In this document: positions 11,038 to 20,487 of the stretch, in pieces
How the letters are laid out: every line of letters begins with the position of its first letter
Position numbering within the stretch: position 1 is the first letter of the stretch
From: Facklamia sp. 7083-14-GEN3
GTDB taxonomy: Bacteria > Bacillota > Bacilli > Lactobacillales > Aerococcaceae
DNA: 64,000 nucleotides
Direction: 5' to 3'
Assembly (NCBI RefSeq): GCF_024742075.1
Contig: NZ_JANSGD010000001.1
Span: 496,001 to 560,000, forward strand
The notes under the pieces: generated by a model
Told to the model about the DNA's origin: nothing
Seen by the model: the letters and a program-made list of their open reading frames with translations, nothing else
Databases searched by the model: none
Made by a program: the position numbers and the translations under genes

Positions 11038-12201
11038 TTAACCGCCAATCAAAAATTTTGTGAGATAAGCGACAGCAATACCTACATAATTTCCTGCTGC
11101 TCCTGCTAAAACCCCCATAATTAAACCAACATTAATTAGTGATTTCCAATTAGCGCCAGCTGCTGTTAATGAAGCTGTTGGCCCATCGACGATACAACCA
11201 ACAATCGATAGAATCATATATTCATATTCTACTTTAAATAGGCGACAGATCAACAAGTGTAAAGCTAGACATCCTACTAACATTAGGAAAACATATAGCG
11301 TCATTGTAATAGCAGATCCAACGAATTGACGTAAATCTACTGCAAAACCAATCGTTGAAAGGAACATCAAGGATAAGAATAATCCTAAATCTAAATTACC
11401 ACGCAGTTTTTGAATAGGCTTAAGTTGAGCCAGACAGATGGACACAGTAGTTAATAAGATTAAGCGAACTGCTTTCCAGATTGTTTCTGGCATAAAAGCT
11501 TCTGAAAATGCAGTGGTTACATAAGTCACACCGAAACCTATGGTTAACAGCCAGGCAATTTCTCTAATGGACCATTCTTTATCTGACATTAGGGCTTTAG
11601 TATCACTAGTAGAAAGATCTTTTTCACTTAGATGATAAGGCCAGAACTTATTCCAGGCTTTAGAAGCTTTAAGAATTGCAGGTGCAGCGAACATAAAGAT
11701 CATCAATGGAGTTGAGATCACATAATCAGCTGCGTTAGCAGCCGCAATGGTTTGTCGGCTAGCATCTAAACCTGTTGCAATAGCAGTTAAGTTAGGGGTT
11801 CCACCAGTATAAGTTCCTACGAACATTCCAGCTATCTTCCAACCTTCATCCATATAAGGGGCAAAGAAAAAGCCTAAGATTGTTGCTATAATCATCACAG
11901 ATAAAATACCTGAGCTTAGGGCAATAACTGGTTTCTTGCTAAGTTTTTTCAACTCAACTAAGTCCATACTTAGCATGCAAATTGAAATACTGACTGGGAC
12001 TAAAAGTGACCCCATATAACCATAAACTTCATGACTAATAGGCACGACTCCTGTATTAGAAAGAATAATTCCGATAACAACAACAGTCAGGACCGGACCT
12101 AACGACTTAAAAACTTTGTATCTTTGCAAGAATAACGCAACTGCGACCATGGATAAAATAATAAAAATGAGGCCATCAGTTCTAGTTATCAAAGCATCCA
12201 T
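11038..12201 (-). CDS. DUF819 family integral membrane protein
   Basis: 387 residues with about ten to eleven hydrophobic helices and almost no soluble domain. The family (YjcL-like) is a predicted transporter of unknown substrate. Recognisable are an N-terminal LGPVLTVVVIGIILSNTG segment, a GTYTGGTPNLTAIATGL loop and a related DGPTASLTAAGANWK loop near the C-terminus, which suggests an internal two-fold repeat. The start is supported by AAAGGAGTGATTGT. A cre-like box lies about 135 bases upstream, so carbon catabolite control is possible. Confidence 0.85.
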   Translation of the reverse strand: MDALITRTDGLIFIILSMVAVALFLQRYKVFKSLGPVLTVVVIGIILSNTGVVPISHEVYGYMGSLLVPVSISICMLSMDLVELKKLSKKPVIALSSGILSVMIIATILGFFFAPYMDEGWKIAGMFVGTYTGGTPNLTAIATGLDASRQTIAAANAADYVISTPLMIFMFAAPAILKASKAWNKFWPYHLSEKDLSTSDTKALMSDKEWSIREIAWLLTIGFGVTYVTTAFSEAFMPETIWKAVRLILLTTVSICLAQLKPIQKLRGNLDLGLFLSLMFLSTIGFAVDLRQFVGSAITMTLYVFLMLVGCLALHLLICRLFKVEYEYMILSIVGCIVDGPTASLTAAGANWKSLINVGLIMGVLAGAAGNYVGIAVAYLTKFLIGG

Positions 12202-12334
12202 ACAATCACTCCTTTTTTATTAATACAATAATGTTACCATAAAAAAGAAAAAATAGAATTAAATTGTAATGGCAATTTAGTTAATAAAATTGTCAACTAT
12301 TAGAATTATTATAAAAATGTTAATATAAATTTAA

Positions 12335-12348
12335 TGTAAACGTTTTTA
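12335..12348. promoter_or_regulatory. cre-like box (candidate CcpA site)
   Basis: TGTAAACGTTTTTA matches the TGWAANCGNTNWCA consensus at 13 of 14 positions. It lies between the divergent DUF819 gene and ppaC, so either or both could be regulated. Confidence 0.5.
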
Positions 12349-12380
12349 AAAATGATTGAAAGATATTCAAATAGAAAACA

Positions 12381-12409
12381 TTCAAATTTTAGTAAAAAAG
12401 TGCTAAACT
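12381..12409 (+). promoter_or_regulatory. ppaC promoter
   Basis: TTCAAA, a 17-base spacer and TAAACT with a TGC extension, ending 30 bases before the ppaC start. Confidence 0.5.
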
Positions 12410-12439
12410 GAGAATGTAATTAAATTTAGGAGGACAAAC

Positions 12440-13369
12440 ATGACAAAATATTTAGTTTTTGGGCATAAAAAGCCAGATACTGATACTATCGCTTCAGCAA
12501 TCGCTTTTGCTTATTTCTTAAAACAAGAAGGACACCAAGCAGAAGCAGTCGCTTTAGGTGAAATATCAAGTGAACCAGCCTTTGCCTTGGATAAATTTGG
12601 TATCCAACCACCAAGAGTAATTAAAACAGCCGCTAATGAAGTTAGCCAAGTTGCTTTAGTGGACCACAATGAGCCGCAACAATCAGTAGACGATATTGAT
12701 CAAGTTCAAATTGATTATGTCATTGACCACCACCGTATTTCAGGATTCAATACGCCTCAACCTCTTTACTATCGTGCGGAGCCTTTAGGTTCAACAGCCA
12801 GCATACTTTATAAGATGTTCCAAGAATATGGCTATGAAATCCCGGCTGATATTGCTGGCTTGATGTTATCTGCTATCATTTCAGATACCTTGTTATTCAA
12901 ATCTCCAACAACTACTGAAAAAGACAAGGAAATCGCTGAAAAATTGGCTGAAATAGCTAAAGTTGATATTCAAACTTATGGATTAGCTTTCTTAAAAGCT
13001 GGAGCAGACCTTAGTAAACAGTCCGATGAAGAAATTGTGGATGGAGATGCTAAAAACTTTGTCATGAACGATCAAAATATTCGTATCGGTCAGACAAATA
13101 TTATTGGCTTCGAGGAGATTTTAAGTCGTAAAGAAAATCTTTTAAAGGTAATGGAAGATAAGCGTAAAGAAATGGATCTTAAACTCTATGTGTTAGTGAT
13201 TACAGATGTCTTAGAATCAGATTCTATTGGTTTAGTGGTAGGAGAAGATGTTAGTGTGGTAGAAGCAGCTTTTAATGCTAAAGTTGAAGACCAACAATTC
13301 GCCTTACCAGGTGTGGTATCTCGTAAGAAACAAGTCGTCCCTCCATTAACAGCAGCTTTTAACAAATAA
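12440..13369 (+). CDS. ppaC: Manganese-dependent inorganic pyrophosphatase
   Basis: Family II (DHH) pyrophosphatase, 309 residues, which hydrolyses PPi in the cytoplasm using Mn2+. The metal-binding motifs are FGHKKPDTDTIASAIA near the N-terminus, LVDHNE, and IDHHRISGF. The C-terminal DHHA2 domain carries the substrate-binding RKKQVVPPL motif, close to the SRKKQ signature of the family. The start has TTAGGAGGACAAAC before it. It is monocistronic, followed by a terminator shared with rqcH. Confidence 0.96.
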   Translation: MTKYLVFGHKKPDTDTIASAIAFAYFLKQEGHQAEAVALGEISSEPAFALDKFGIQPPRVIKTAANEVSQVALVDHNEPQQSVDDIDQVQIDYVIDHHRISGFNTPQPLYYRAEPLGSTASILYKMFQEYGYEIPADIAGLMLSAIISDTLLFKSPTTTEKDKEIAEKLAEIAKVDIQTYGLAFLKAGADLSKQSDEEIVDGDAKNFVMNDQNIRIGQTNIIGFEEILSRKENLLKVMEDKRKEMDLKLYVLVITDVLESDSIGLVVGEDVSVVEAAFNAKVEDQQFALPGVVSRKKQVVPPLTAAFNK

Positions 13370-13374
13370 ATTTA

Positions 13375-13414
13375 AATACAGCCCCCAACTTTTAATGAAG
13401 TTGAGGGCTGTATT
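13375..13414. terminator. Bidirectional terminator between ppaC and rqcH
   Basis: AATACAGCCC-CAACTT pairs with AAGTTG-GGGCTGTATT with one internal mismatch. It separates two convergent genes. Confidence 0.75.
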
Positions 13415-13417
13415 CTA

Positions 13418-15130
13418 TTATTTTTTTAATGAAAGTTGTTCGATGAGTGAAGCATCGGGTGTAACAAACAGTGTTTTCTGACCTTCATAAATAACGAAGC
13501 CAGGCTTAGCACCATTTGGTTTCTTTAAATGTTTCACTTGAACATAATCAACAGGCACATTAGCTGATTGAGAGAATTTTGAATAGTAGGCAGCTAATTG
13601 AGCGGCTTGAAGGAGTGTTTCTTGACTCGGTTTATCCGACTCAACAATCACATGGGCGCCTGGAATATCTTTAGCGTGCAACCACCAATGATTTTTTGAA
13701 GCTTTTTTCATCGAAAGTTCATCATTTTGTTGGTTATTTCTACCCACATAAATCATCACACCATCACTAGATTTAAAACGACGGGGCTTGGATTGGGTCT
13801 TTGCTCGCTTCTTACTCGAAGAACGTTTTTGTCCGACGTAGCCTTGCTCAATTAATTCTTGTTTGATTGATTCGACATCTTCAAGATCAGCTTGTTTGAG
13901 TTGCACTAAAATACCATCTAAATAATCAATTTCAGTAAGGGTTAGACTTTCTTCACGATTAATGTATTTGAGAGCATCTCGATATTTTTGATACTTTTTA
14001 AAGTAAATTTGAGCATTTTCAACGGCATTTAGTCTAGGATTTAATTGAATATCCATTGGCTTATTATCATCATAAAAATTCGCCAAAGTCACCTGATTTT
14101 CTTTAGCCTCAATTTGATAGGCATAGGCATTTAAAAGCTCACCTTTAATGCGATAATTATCGGCCCCAGCTGCTACACGTCGATCTTTTGCAAGATTTTT
14201 TAACTTCTTTTGATTTTTATCAATAATTTGATTTATTTTATTAATAATATTACCTGATAATTGCTTGACTCTGTCTAAATGAACCTTTTGGTGAGAGTAG
14301 GCATAAATTAAATCAGAAAGAGAGTCGAAAGCCACTTCTTTTCCTGGTAAATTTTCTAATTTAAAGGCATAGAAATAAACATTCTTTTCTGTTTGATAGA
14401 GAGTAGGAGAGGGGAATTCAATGGCTGATTTAACTCTTTCTAGACTGGCTAAACTAGATAAATTTCCACCCTCATTAGACATCCAAAAAGCAATCTCTTG
14501 TGCAAGTAATTTTCCCATTCCTTGCACACATTGGTAAGCTTTACCTTCTCTAAGAATCGCTTCATTTTGATGACTAAATTCAAACAGCTGAGAATCATTC
14601 AATTCAAATAAGTTTACTTGTTGCAAGTTGCGGGGCGGTCGCTTAAACTCTGCTCCTGGAGTGAGTGATCGAAAAGAGTTTTGACTATCTGGAACATGCT
14701 TAATACAATCAATAATAGTTTGTTTATTCTGATCGACTAAAAGAATATTTGAGTGCCTTCCCATCAACTCAAAGGTTAAAAGATATTCTTGGTCAACACC
14801 TATTTCATCACGACCAGTGAAATAGAAATCAATAATACGATCATTTTGATATTGTTTGATATCAATAATGAAAGCCGATTCCAAGTATTTTCTTAATAAC
14901 ATGCAAAACATCGGTGCTTGTTGTGGGTTTGCTGATTTCTCTTGAGTTAAATATAATGAGAAATAATTAGGGTGAACTGAGGCGGCTAGGCGATGATTGG
15001 TTCGATTAGCTCGTATAACAATTTGTAATTCTTGTTCAAAGGGTTGGTAGATTTTATGTACCCGACCCTCTATTAGTTGCGATCGTAACTCATCCACTAA
15101 AGCTCGTGTAAAAAATCCGTCAAGTGTCAT
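13418..15130 (-). CDS. rqcH: RqcH (NFACT family, Rqc2 homologue)
   Basis: Ribosome quality-control factor that binds obstructed 50S subunits and adds C-terminal alanine tails to stalled nascent chains. Such proteins are often annotated as fibronectin-binding protein A. 570 residues: NFACT-N, with the conserved Asp97-Arg98 pair (QYQNDRIIDF) at the same numbering reported for Bacillus subtilis RqcH, then HhH and coiled-coil segments (~280-440), and a C-terminal NFACT-R domain around SSDGVMIYVGRNNQQND and NHWWLHAKDIPGAHV. The start has GAGGAGTGAG upstream. A surface-adhesin role is sometimes claimed for this family, but there is no signal peptide. Confidence 0.93.
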   Translation of the reverse strand: MTLDGFFTRALVDELRSQLIEGRVHKIYQPFEQELQIVIRANRTNHRLAASVHPNYFSLYLTQEKSANPQQAPMFCMLLRKYLESAFIIDIKQYQNDRIIDFYFTGRDEIGVDQEYLLTFELMGRHSNILLVDQNKQTIIDCIKHVPDSQNSFRSLTPGAEFKRPPRNLQQVNLFELNDSQLFEFSHQNEAILREGKAYQCVQGMGKLLAQEIAFWMSNEGGNLSSLASLERVKSAIEFPSPTLYQTEKNVYFYAFKLENLPGKEVAFDSLSDLIYAYSHQKVHLDRVKQLSGNIINKINQIIDKNQKKLKNLAKDRRVAAGADNYRIKGELLNAYAYQIEAKENQVTLANFYDDNKPMDIQLNPRLNAVENAQIYFKKYQKYRDALKYINREESLTLTEIDYLDGILVQLKQADLEDVESIKQELIEQGYVGQKRSSSKKRAKTQSKPRRFKSSDGVMIYVGRNNQQNDELSMKKASKNHWWLHAKDIPGAHVIVESDKPSQETLLQAAQLAAYYSKFSQSANVPVDYVQVKHLKKPNGAKPGFVIYEGQKTLFVTPDASLIEQLSLKK

Positions 15131-15171
15131 CGTCTCACTCCTCTGATATGTCTAATATTTATTATAAAACA

Positions 15172-15202
15172 AATAGGCCCTTTAAGCTAGCAAGGGCCTA
15201 TT
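15172..15202 (-). terminator. Terminator after the AraC-type gene
   Basis: AATAGGCCCTT and AAGGGCCTATT form a perfect 11-pair stem with a 9-base loop. Read on the minus strand it is followed by a T-rich TTGTTTTAT. Confidence 0.8.
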
Positions 15203-15226
15203 ATAATATTGTCTTTAAAAGGAACT

Positions 15227-16396
15227 TTATTTCACTATTGATTTGGCATAGTTGGAAGGACTAATACCAAACTCATTCGAAAAAGCTCTCGAAAAATATT
15301 GGATGGACCCATAACCTAACTCATTAGCGATTTCTGAAAGAGTCATTTTCGATTCATGGATTAATAGTTTACTTTGTTTTAAACGTAAGCTATTAATATA
15401 TTGTTTCGGTGTCTGTCCTGTATATTTATTAAATAAAGTTTGAAGGCTAGAGCGAGAGACATTAAACTTTTCTACCAAATCATTTACTTGGTGTAGTTGA
15501 CCAATATTTTCTTGGAGAAAATCAATGATTGATTGGAACAATTCATTTTCATAATTTTCTCGCATAGAAGTTGAACTATCAGTTTGTTCTTTAATATCAC
15601 CATTGTGCATCTGTGTAAGTATCAATTGGAGACTGGTTACTATTTCATCGTAATAAAAAGGTAACTTGTCTTCAGATATATCTGCTAAATTAACCAATCG
15701 ACTGAGGAGTTGAATTTGACGATGTCCGAGATGGATTGGCCTTTGTGCAATAGAATCAGCTAAGCCTTGGCCTGTAAACAAAATTGAAATAAGTGTGGTC
15801 ATGCCATCTTCTTTAAAGGCAATTTGATTTTTTTGTCCTGGAAAGTTTAACCAAGCTGAATTTTTTGATAGAAGAGGTTGATTCTTATAGCTTAATTCCA
15901 TCGAAGCTTGTCCTTGATCAACAAAGATTAGCTCATAGTAATTTTGTGGATGGTTAAGTATGCGTTCACCACTTGAGTAGACTTGGTAATGAAGACCGAA
16001 GACATCTTCTACTTTAAGATGCTTCTTTTCTTTTCCTACTTTTATGGCATCTTTTAATGTGACAATTTGTGGTTCTTCATTTTGACTAGGTTCCAAATAA
16101 AGTTTACATTCTGTAGTTAATGACAAGGTATTAAAGTAAATGCCAGCATTAATTTGAATTGCGTTTTGTAAGATGAAGTATTGGAAAGAATCTTTTTTAT
16201 CAGGATTATCGGTCAATACTAACAAAGCTAAACCTTTATGTTCAGTTAGGATAACTGGCTTGTTAAACCGTAGAAGCGCTTGTGAACGATTATTTTTGAT
16301 GGTTACTAAACGATTAAAGGGTTTAATTTGTTGATGATTAGTATTAATTGAAGAAAAATAGTGCGATGTGGTATTCTTTGTGGACTGATTATACAT
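15227..16396 (-). CDS. AraC family transcriptional regulator
   Basis: 389-residue cytoplasmic regulator. The last ~105 residues hold the double helix-turn-helix: VSRSSLQTLFNKYTGQTPKQ in the first motif, then MTLSEIANELGYGSIQYFSR and a final FSNEFGISPSNY. The N-terminal ~250 residues are probably a cupin-like ligand-binding and dimerisation domain (NHPQNYYELIFVDQG and SAWLNFPGQ). The ligand is not evident. It is divergent from the LPXTG protein gene at 17163 across a 766-base gap, so that gene is one plausible target, but this is inference only. Confidence 0.88.
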   Translation of the reverse strand: MYNQSTKNTTSHYFSSINTNHQQIKPFNRLVTIKNNRSQALLRFNKPVILTEHKGLALLVLTDNPDKKDSFQYFILQNAIQINAGIYFNTLSLTTECKLYLEPSQNEEPQIVTLKDAIKVGKEKKHLKVEDVFGLHYQVYSSGERILNHPQNYYELIFVDQGQASMELSYKNQPLLSKNSAWLNFPGQKNQIAFKEDGMTTLISILFTGQGLADSIAQRPIHLGHRQIQLLSRLVNLADISEDKLPFYYDEIVTSLQLILTQMHNGDIKEQTDSSTSMRENYENELFQSIIDFLQENIGQLHQVNDLVEKFNVSRSSLQTLFNKYTGQTPKQYINSLRLKQSKLLIHESKMTLSEIANELGYGSIQYFSRAFSNEFGISPSNYAKSIVK

Positions 16397-17162
16397 GGTG
16401 AACTCCTTTCATACTCATAAGTCAATTATATCTCAATTAGGATAAAATAACTATCAACTATTTATGTTCTAAAATAGTTTGAAACTTATCTAAATTATTT
16501 TATAAAAGTTAAATTTGGCAATAATACCTATTTTACAGATAGTAATTTAACTCCTAATAATGATAGATATATAATGACTTTAATTGACAAAGACCTCATT
16601 AGACTTTAAGTTTAACATTTAAAAGTAAAAGAGATGTCGTGATAGTTATTAATCAATTTAGTAAAGTTACATATTTATGAAGTGATTCTCAAATGAATTT
16701 AACTCAAATAATCATTGATGTAGGAGTGAATTTACTTTTAGAAAGAAATTCTAATAAAAGTAAATACTATTAAATATTTTTATGTTCATTAATGTGTTTG
16801 CTATTCTCATGGTAATTTATTTTCAGGCCAAGTATAAGAGTAGAAGGAATTTTTTGAATTGGAGAATACACTTTTAAGATGGATGGTGAATGGAGAATCA
16901 TTCTGGATTTAATGATATAGATTCCAACGTATCATTGCTATGCGGAATGGTCTCATTGTTAAATCATTCTGTTAGTAGCAAGCGGTTTAGACATAGGTCT
17001 CTACTGTAGAGAAAGTACATGTGGGAGTAGAACAACCTTACACAAATTATGAGAAAGATTTAGAGTTGGATTCATATTTAGATTAAACAAATTATTAGCA
17101 CTTTTTCTATATATTTCTGTATTTACAATCAGTTATTTACAAAAATAGAGGATAGGTGAATT
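16397..17162. other. 766-base AT-rich intergenic region, no gene supported
   Basis: I see no convincing gene here. A short open frame around 17006-17084 on the plus strand reads as a plausible C-terminus (VHVGVEQPYTNYEKDLEL) but has stops just upstream and no start, so it may be the remnant of a lost gene. The last ~100 bases probably carry the promoter for the gene at 17163. Confidence 0.5.
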
Positions 17163-18827
17163 ATGAAAAAGATAATAGTTTTGTTAGTACTCTTTACTCA
17201 AAGCATTAGTTTAACAACTGTATATGCTCAAAAAGGTGAGATGGCTTATCCTAAAATTCAGTCTGATAAAAATCTCGTATCTTTAGAAGTTTGTCAAATG
17301 CTTTTAAGAGAGACGCCAATTACTTCATCGGATAACCAAGATAAACTTCTAAATAAAGATTTACAAAATCAATTTGAAGCGAATCAAGTTCGTATGACAG
17401 CAATTAATGAGCGCTATCAAATTTTGAATCAGGAGATTTTTTCTATTCAAGAAGGTCCAACTAATTCCTTGAATGAGGCCAACCTTGCACTTGAAGAAGT
17501 AATAGAAACAATCTACCAAAATTTATCAATCGAGCAAGAAGATTTTGTTTCCCTATCTGCGCAAGAACAATTAGCCTTAATTAGTCAAGATCCTAGTGTT
17601 TTAGAATGGCAAGCTTATATTGAAGAATTGAATCAAATTTTAGACCAATATATTAGCGAACAAGCGGAACTAGAAGCAGAGTACCAGCAATTACTCTATG
17701 ACAATGAAAACTTAAGTGATCAAATTCAAAGCAGTAAAGAAACATTGGCCCAACTTAATCAATGTCAACTCTATCCTTATTCACCAAATGCTAACTTAAT
17801 TAACGAAGAAAATTTGCAATTAGATGATTCTAATTTAGCCAGTTTAATTGTTTCTATCGATAAGTATTTACAAAAAATTGTTCCTAAAGCATATTCAAAA
17901 ATTACTTTCCAGCAGATTTATGATTTATTTAGTAAAATGATGACTATGGAGGAATTAAAACTTAAGCTCGCTGATGAAGAGGTTACTATTTTAGATGACT
18001 TAGCTTTTTCTTCTTTCCAATATGCGAAAGAACTGAGTTTGTTTGATATTGAACTAATTGCTTATCAAGCTTTAAGTGATTATTATACAAACGATAGTAA
18101 TGAAGTCTATCACGCTGCTTACAGCAATTTATTAAACCTTAAAGAAAGTCAGTTGCATTACTTCCATTTAATTAATAGTGAATTATTTGAAAATATGAAA
18201 CATTATCTTGCGAATTATCTTAACCAGCATCATTTATTTAGTGATAAAAACATCCAACAAATAAAAACTCTCCATGACCGCTATCAAATAAAGTTAGTTT
18301 TATTTAATGAGAACAATCAGACTTGGTCACCTAATTTAGGGGCAGATTCGGGCTATTTATTAGAGTATCAAGCAAAAGATTTACTTCAAAGCCAAACTCC
18401 TAAAAATGAAACGGTAAATTATGTTAAAGAAGAGGAAAATAATGATCAACAGGTAGAGGAAGAAAAAAGTAGCTTAAATGAAAAAGGTCTACTTAAGGGA
18501 GATCGAAAGTTAAACGCTAGTGAAATAAATAAACAAGATAATTTAGACTTTTTAAAAGATAAATTGGCTAAAAAGAATAGAGCTAAAAAAGTCAGTAATT
18601 TAGCCAAACCATCTGGTCAAAATGAAAAGATAGAAAACACATATGAAGGGAGTGATAACCCCCCTCATTTACTACCAACTACAGGTGAACAGAATTTTTA
18701 TCTTAATATAGCATGGTTTCTTTTAATAGTAGGCTTAATCTCTTTATTAATAAACCGTCATTTTAAGCAGTTGCAACACAAAAAGAGACTACAAGATCAT
18801 CTTTTTAATAAAGAAGATTTATTTTAG
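17163..18827 (+). CDS. LPXTG cell-wall-anchored coiled-coil protein, function unknown
   Basis: 554-residue secreted protein. The N-terminal signal peptide (KKIIVLLVLF... ending near VYAQ) is followed by a long Glu/Gln-rich, helix-prone region (~60-210) with likely coiled coils, a central mixed domain, and a charged spacer (~420-500). The C-terminal sorting signal is LPTTG, a hydrophobic stretch and a basic tail (NRHFKQLQHKKR). It is therefore a substrate for the housekeeping sortase, whose gene is not in the window. Start: ATG 17163 after GAGGATAGGTG. I recognise no named domain. It may form a surface cluster with the next two genes. Confidence 0.8.
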   Translation: MKKIIVLLVLFTQSISLTTVYAQKGEMAYPKIQSDKNLVSLEVCQMLLRETPITSSDNQDKLLNKDLQNQFEANQVRMTAINERYQILNQEIFSIQEGPTNSLNEANLALEEVIETIYQNLSIEQEDFVSLSAQEQLALISQDPSVLEWQAYIEELNQILDQYISEQAELEAEYQQLLYDNENLSDQIQSSKETLAQLNQCQLYPYSPNANLINEENLQLDDSNLASLIVSIDKYLQKIVPKAYSKITFQQIYDLFSKMMTMEELKLKLADEEVTILDDLAFSSFQYAKELSLFDIELIAYQALSDYYTNDSNEVYHAAYSNLLNLKESQLHYFHLINSELFENMKHYLANYLNQHHLFSDKNIQQIKTLHDRYQIKLVLFNENNQTWSPNLGADSGYLLEYQAKDLLQSQTPKNETVNYVKEEENNDQQVEEEKSSLNEKGLLKGDRKLNASEINKQDNLDFLKDKLAKKNRAKKVSNLAKPSGQNEKIENTYEGSDNPPHLLPTTGEQNFYLNIAWFLLIVGLISLLINRHFKQLQHKKRLQDHLFNKEDLF

Positions 18828-18856
18828 TTTAACTATTTTAAAACTTCCGATATAAT
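18828..18856 (+). promoter_or_regulatory. Promoter of the thioredoxin-like gene
   Basis: TTTAAC, a 17-base spacer, then a consensus TATAAT, 26 bases before the start codon at 18883. Confidence 0.6.
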
Positions 18857-18882
18857 ATAGCTAATCGAAAGGAGAGATTTAT

Positions 18883-19236
18883 ATGGATATAAATGATTTT
18901 AATGAAGCAGTTAAGCACTTTAAGAAAATCGACAGCAAAGAAGCTTTTGATTTAGTAGAAGCTAAAGAAGGCAACCTTATTTTTGTAGGTCGTGAGACTT
19001 GCCCATATAGCCGTCTATTTGTTGGTAAGTTAGCAGAAGCCGCTGTGACAAATGATTTACCAGTTTATTTCTTACATTCACAAAATCAAAATGACTTAGA
19101 AGGAACCCAAAAGTTTCGTGAGCGATATGATGTTGTTACAGTCCCTGGATTGATTTATTCCGATCAGAATCGTACAGAAACTGTTTGCGATTCGTCACTG
19201 AAAGTAGAAGAAATTATAGATTTTGCTAGATCCTAG
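18883..19236 (+). CDS. Thioredoxin-fold protein, PedC/BrcD-like
   Basis: 117-residue cytoplasmic-looking thioredoxin-fold protein. The active-site position carries Cys40-Pro-Tyr-Ser43 (ETCPYSRLF), a CxxS rather than a CxxC pair. A cis-proline loop follows (VVTVPGLIY). Small proteins of this kind are annotated as bacteriocin-transport accessory or PedC/BrcD-type disulfide proteins, but no bacteriocin gene is visible here. The lone active-site Cys suggests isomerase, glutaredoxin-like or regulatory chemistry and not a full dithiol oxidoreductase. It has its own promoter and a GAAAGGAGAG ribosome-binding site. The next gene follows 30 bases later. Confidence 0.75.
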   Translation: MDINDFNEAVKHFKKIDSKEAFDLVEAKEGNLIFVGRETCPYSRLFVGKLAEAAVTNDLPVYFLHSQNQNDLEGTQKFRERYDVVTVPGLIYSDQNRTETVCDSSLKVEEIIDFARS

Positions 19237-19266
19237 CAGATTGCTAAGATTAAGAGGAGAGTAACG

Positions 19267-19884
19267 TTGCAAGATAAAAAAAAACAAGCAAAAACTCCTA
19301 AAAATCCTATTGTCTGGATTCTTATTTTTATCATTTTATTTTCAGCTACTATGTTGTTATGGCTTAAAAGCAATTCGATTCAAGAAGCTGGTCAAAGATT
19401 AGGCGTTCAATCTCAAATAGATAAAAATTCATCTGAATCATTAGTACATTCGACATCAGAAGTAGTCGAGACGAGCAATAAAGCTGAAGTTATTCAAACC
19501 ACAGTTCAAGAAAGTTCTATTTCAAATAAAGAAACTAATCAAACAAGTAGCTCGACAACTATCGAAATGACAGAAAAAATAGAATCCAGTGAAAGTTTTG
19601 AACAAGCCTATGCTCAACTGCCAGCAGCCAAAACCTACTCTATTTTTCAATTTAAAAATAATGAGATTCAAAACCGTTTTGTAAGGCGTGCTTTTGAAGT
19701 TATGATTCAACGTCTTATTGATGAAGGTAATTTTTTCTCTGCTGTGGATTATCAATTAACCGTATACCCAACTTTGGATGATAATATCTATAATTTGAGA
19801 TTAGAGGAGAAATACGCTGATCAACTGTTAGAGCAAGGGCAATATCGCTTTGACTATCGTGGTAAAAAAGTTACTAAATATTAA
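19267..19884 (+). CDS. Membrane-anchored protein with Ser/Thr/Glu-rich linker, unknown
   Basis: 205 residues, starting at TTG 19267 with AAGAGGAGAG before it. A short Lys-rich cytoplasmic tail is followed by a single hydrophobic helix (~15-33). Next comes a ~70-residue low-complexity Ser/Thr/Glu linker and a compact C-terminal domain (~125-205), rich in Tyr, Phe and Asp. The topology is therefore a membrane-tethered extracellular domain. I do not recognise the C-terminal domain. Its position behind the thioredoxin-like gene suggests an operon, ended by the terminator at 19890. Confidence 0.7.
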   Translation: MQDKKKQAKTPKNPIVWILIFIILFSATMLLWLKSNSIQEAGQRLGVQSQIDKNSSESLVHSTSEVVETSNKAEVIQTTVQESSISNKETNQTSSSTTIEMTEKIESSESFEQAYAQLPAAKTYSIFQFKNNEIQNRFVRRAFEVMIQRLIDEGNFFSAVDYQLTVYPTLDDNIYNLRLEEKYADQLLEQGQYRFDYRGKKVTKY

Positions 19885-19889
19885 TACAA

Positions 19890-19928
19890 AAAAGCTCGGT
19901 AAGGATTTTGAAGTCCTTATCGAGTTTT
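19890..19928. terminator. Terminator between convergent genes
   Basis: CTCGGTAAGGA and TCCTTATCGAG (one G-T pair) with flanking A-run and T-run. Confidence 0.8.
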
Positions 19929-19934
19929 TAAAAA

Positions 19935-20429
19935 TTAAATTTCTTTGCTTAACCAAACCAAGTCCCAAATTTGATCAAATTTACGACCAGATTTAGGAAA
20001 ATCGCCTCTAATTACAAAACCTTGACTTTTTAAAAAATCTATTTGATGTTTTTGTTGTTGTGGCAGACACGATAGAAGATTGATTATTTCTTTGGCTTTT
20101 AATCGATTTTCTAGTTCTTGATAGAGTAAATTTTTAAGATTGAATTCATCATAATCTGGTAATAGATACATAGCAATATTGGCTGAGTGTTGATAAGCTG
20201 CACGAGGTGAAAAAGGATAGGCATAGGCGAATCCTATTATTTCTTGATCCATAAGAATTAAGAGAAAGGCATGACTTTCTTGATAATGAGTGACTTTTTC
20301 TTCGAGTTCTAGACTGGAAGGCACACGAGTTTCCAAAGTTAGCTGACTATTTTCAATATAGTCTTTATAAATTGCTTGAATATCATTAATATCGCAATGT
20401 GTAGCGTCTTTAATGCTTATAACTGGCAT
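19935..20429 (-). CDS. GNAT N-acetyltransferase, phosphinothricin-acetyltransferase-like
   Basis: 164 residues. The N-terminus (IKDATHCDINDIQAIYKDYI) and the ENSQLTLETRVPS segment match the Pat/YncA branch of GNAT enzymes, which acetylate phosphinothricin, methionine sulfoximine or similar amines with acetyl-CoA. GFAYAYPFSPRAAYQHSANI fits the core strand region. The acetyl-CoA loop (QxxGxG/A type) is poorly conserved here, where LLPDYDEFNLKNLL replaces the usual Gly-rich turn, so activity and substrate are uncertain. It has a ribosome-binding site (AAGGAGG) and stands alone. Confidence 0.75.
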   Translation of the reverse strand: MPVISIKDATHCDINDIQAIYKDYIENSQLTLETRVPSSLELEEKVTHYQESHAFLLILMDQEIIGFAYAYPFSPRAAYQHSANIAMYLLPDYDEFNLKNLLYQELENRLKAKEIINLLSCLPQQQKHQIDFLKSQGFVIRGDFPKSGRKFDQIWDLVWLSKEI

Positions 20430-20487
20430 AGCACACCTCCTTAAGACATTTTATAATAAAAAAAACAGTCCGTAAAACCATAAATAA

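Noticed and set aside
16397-17162. A gene in the gap before the LPXTG protein
   Set aside because: Only a short start-less frame near 17006-17084 looks protein-like; frequent stops elsewhere on both strands.
19522-19755. Minus-strand open frame of 77 codons
   Set aside because: It is antisense to the Ser-rich anchored protein gene and has no start signal; a shadow frame.
18883-19884. Bacteriocin biosynthesis locus
   Set aside because: The PedC-like fold alone is not evidence; no GG-leader precursor peptide, immunity gene or peptidase-containing ABC exporter is present.
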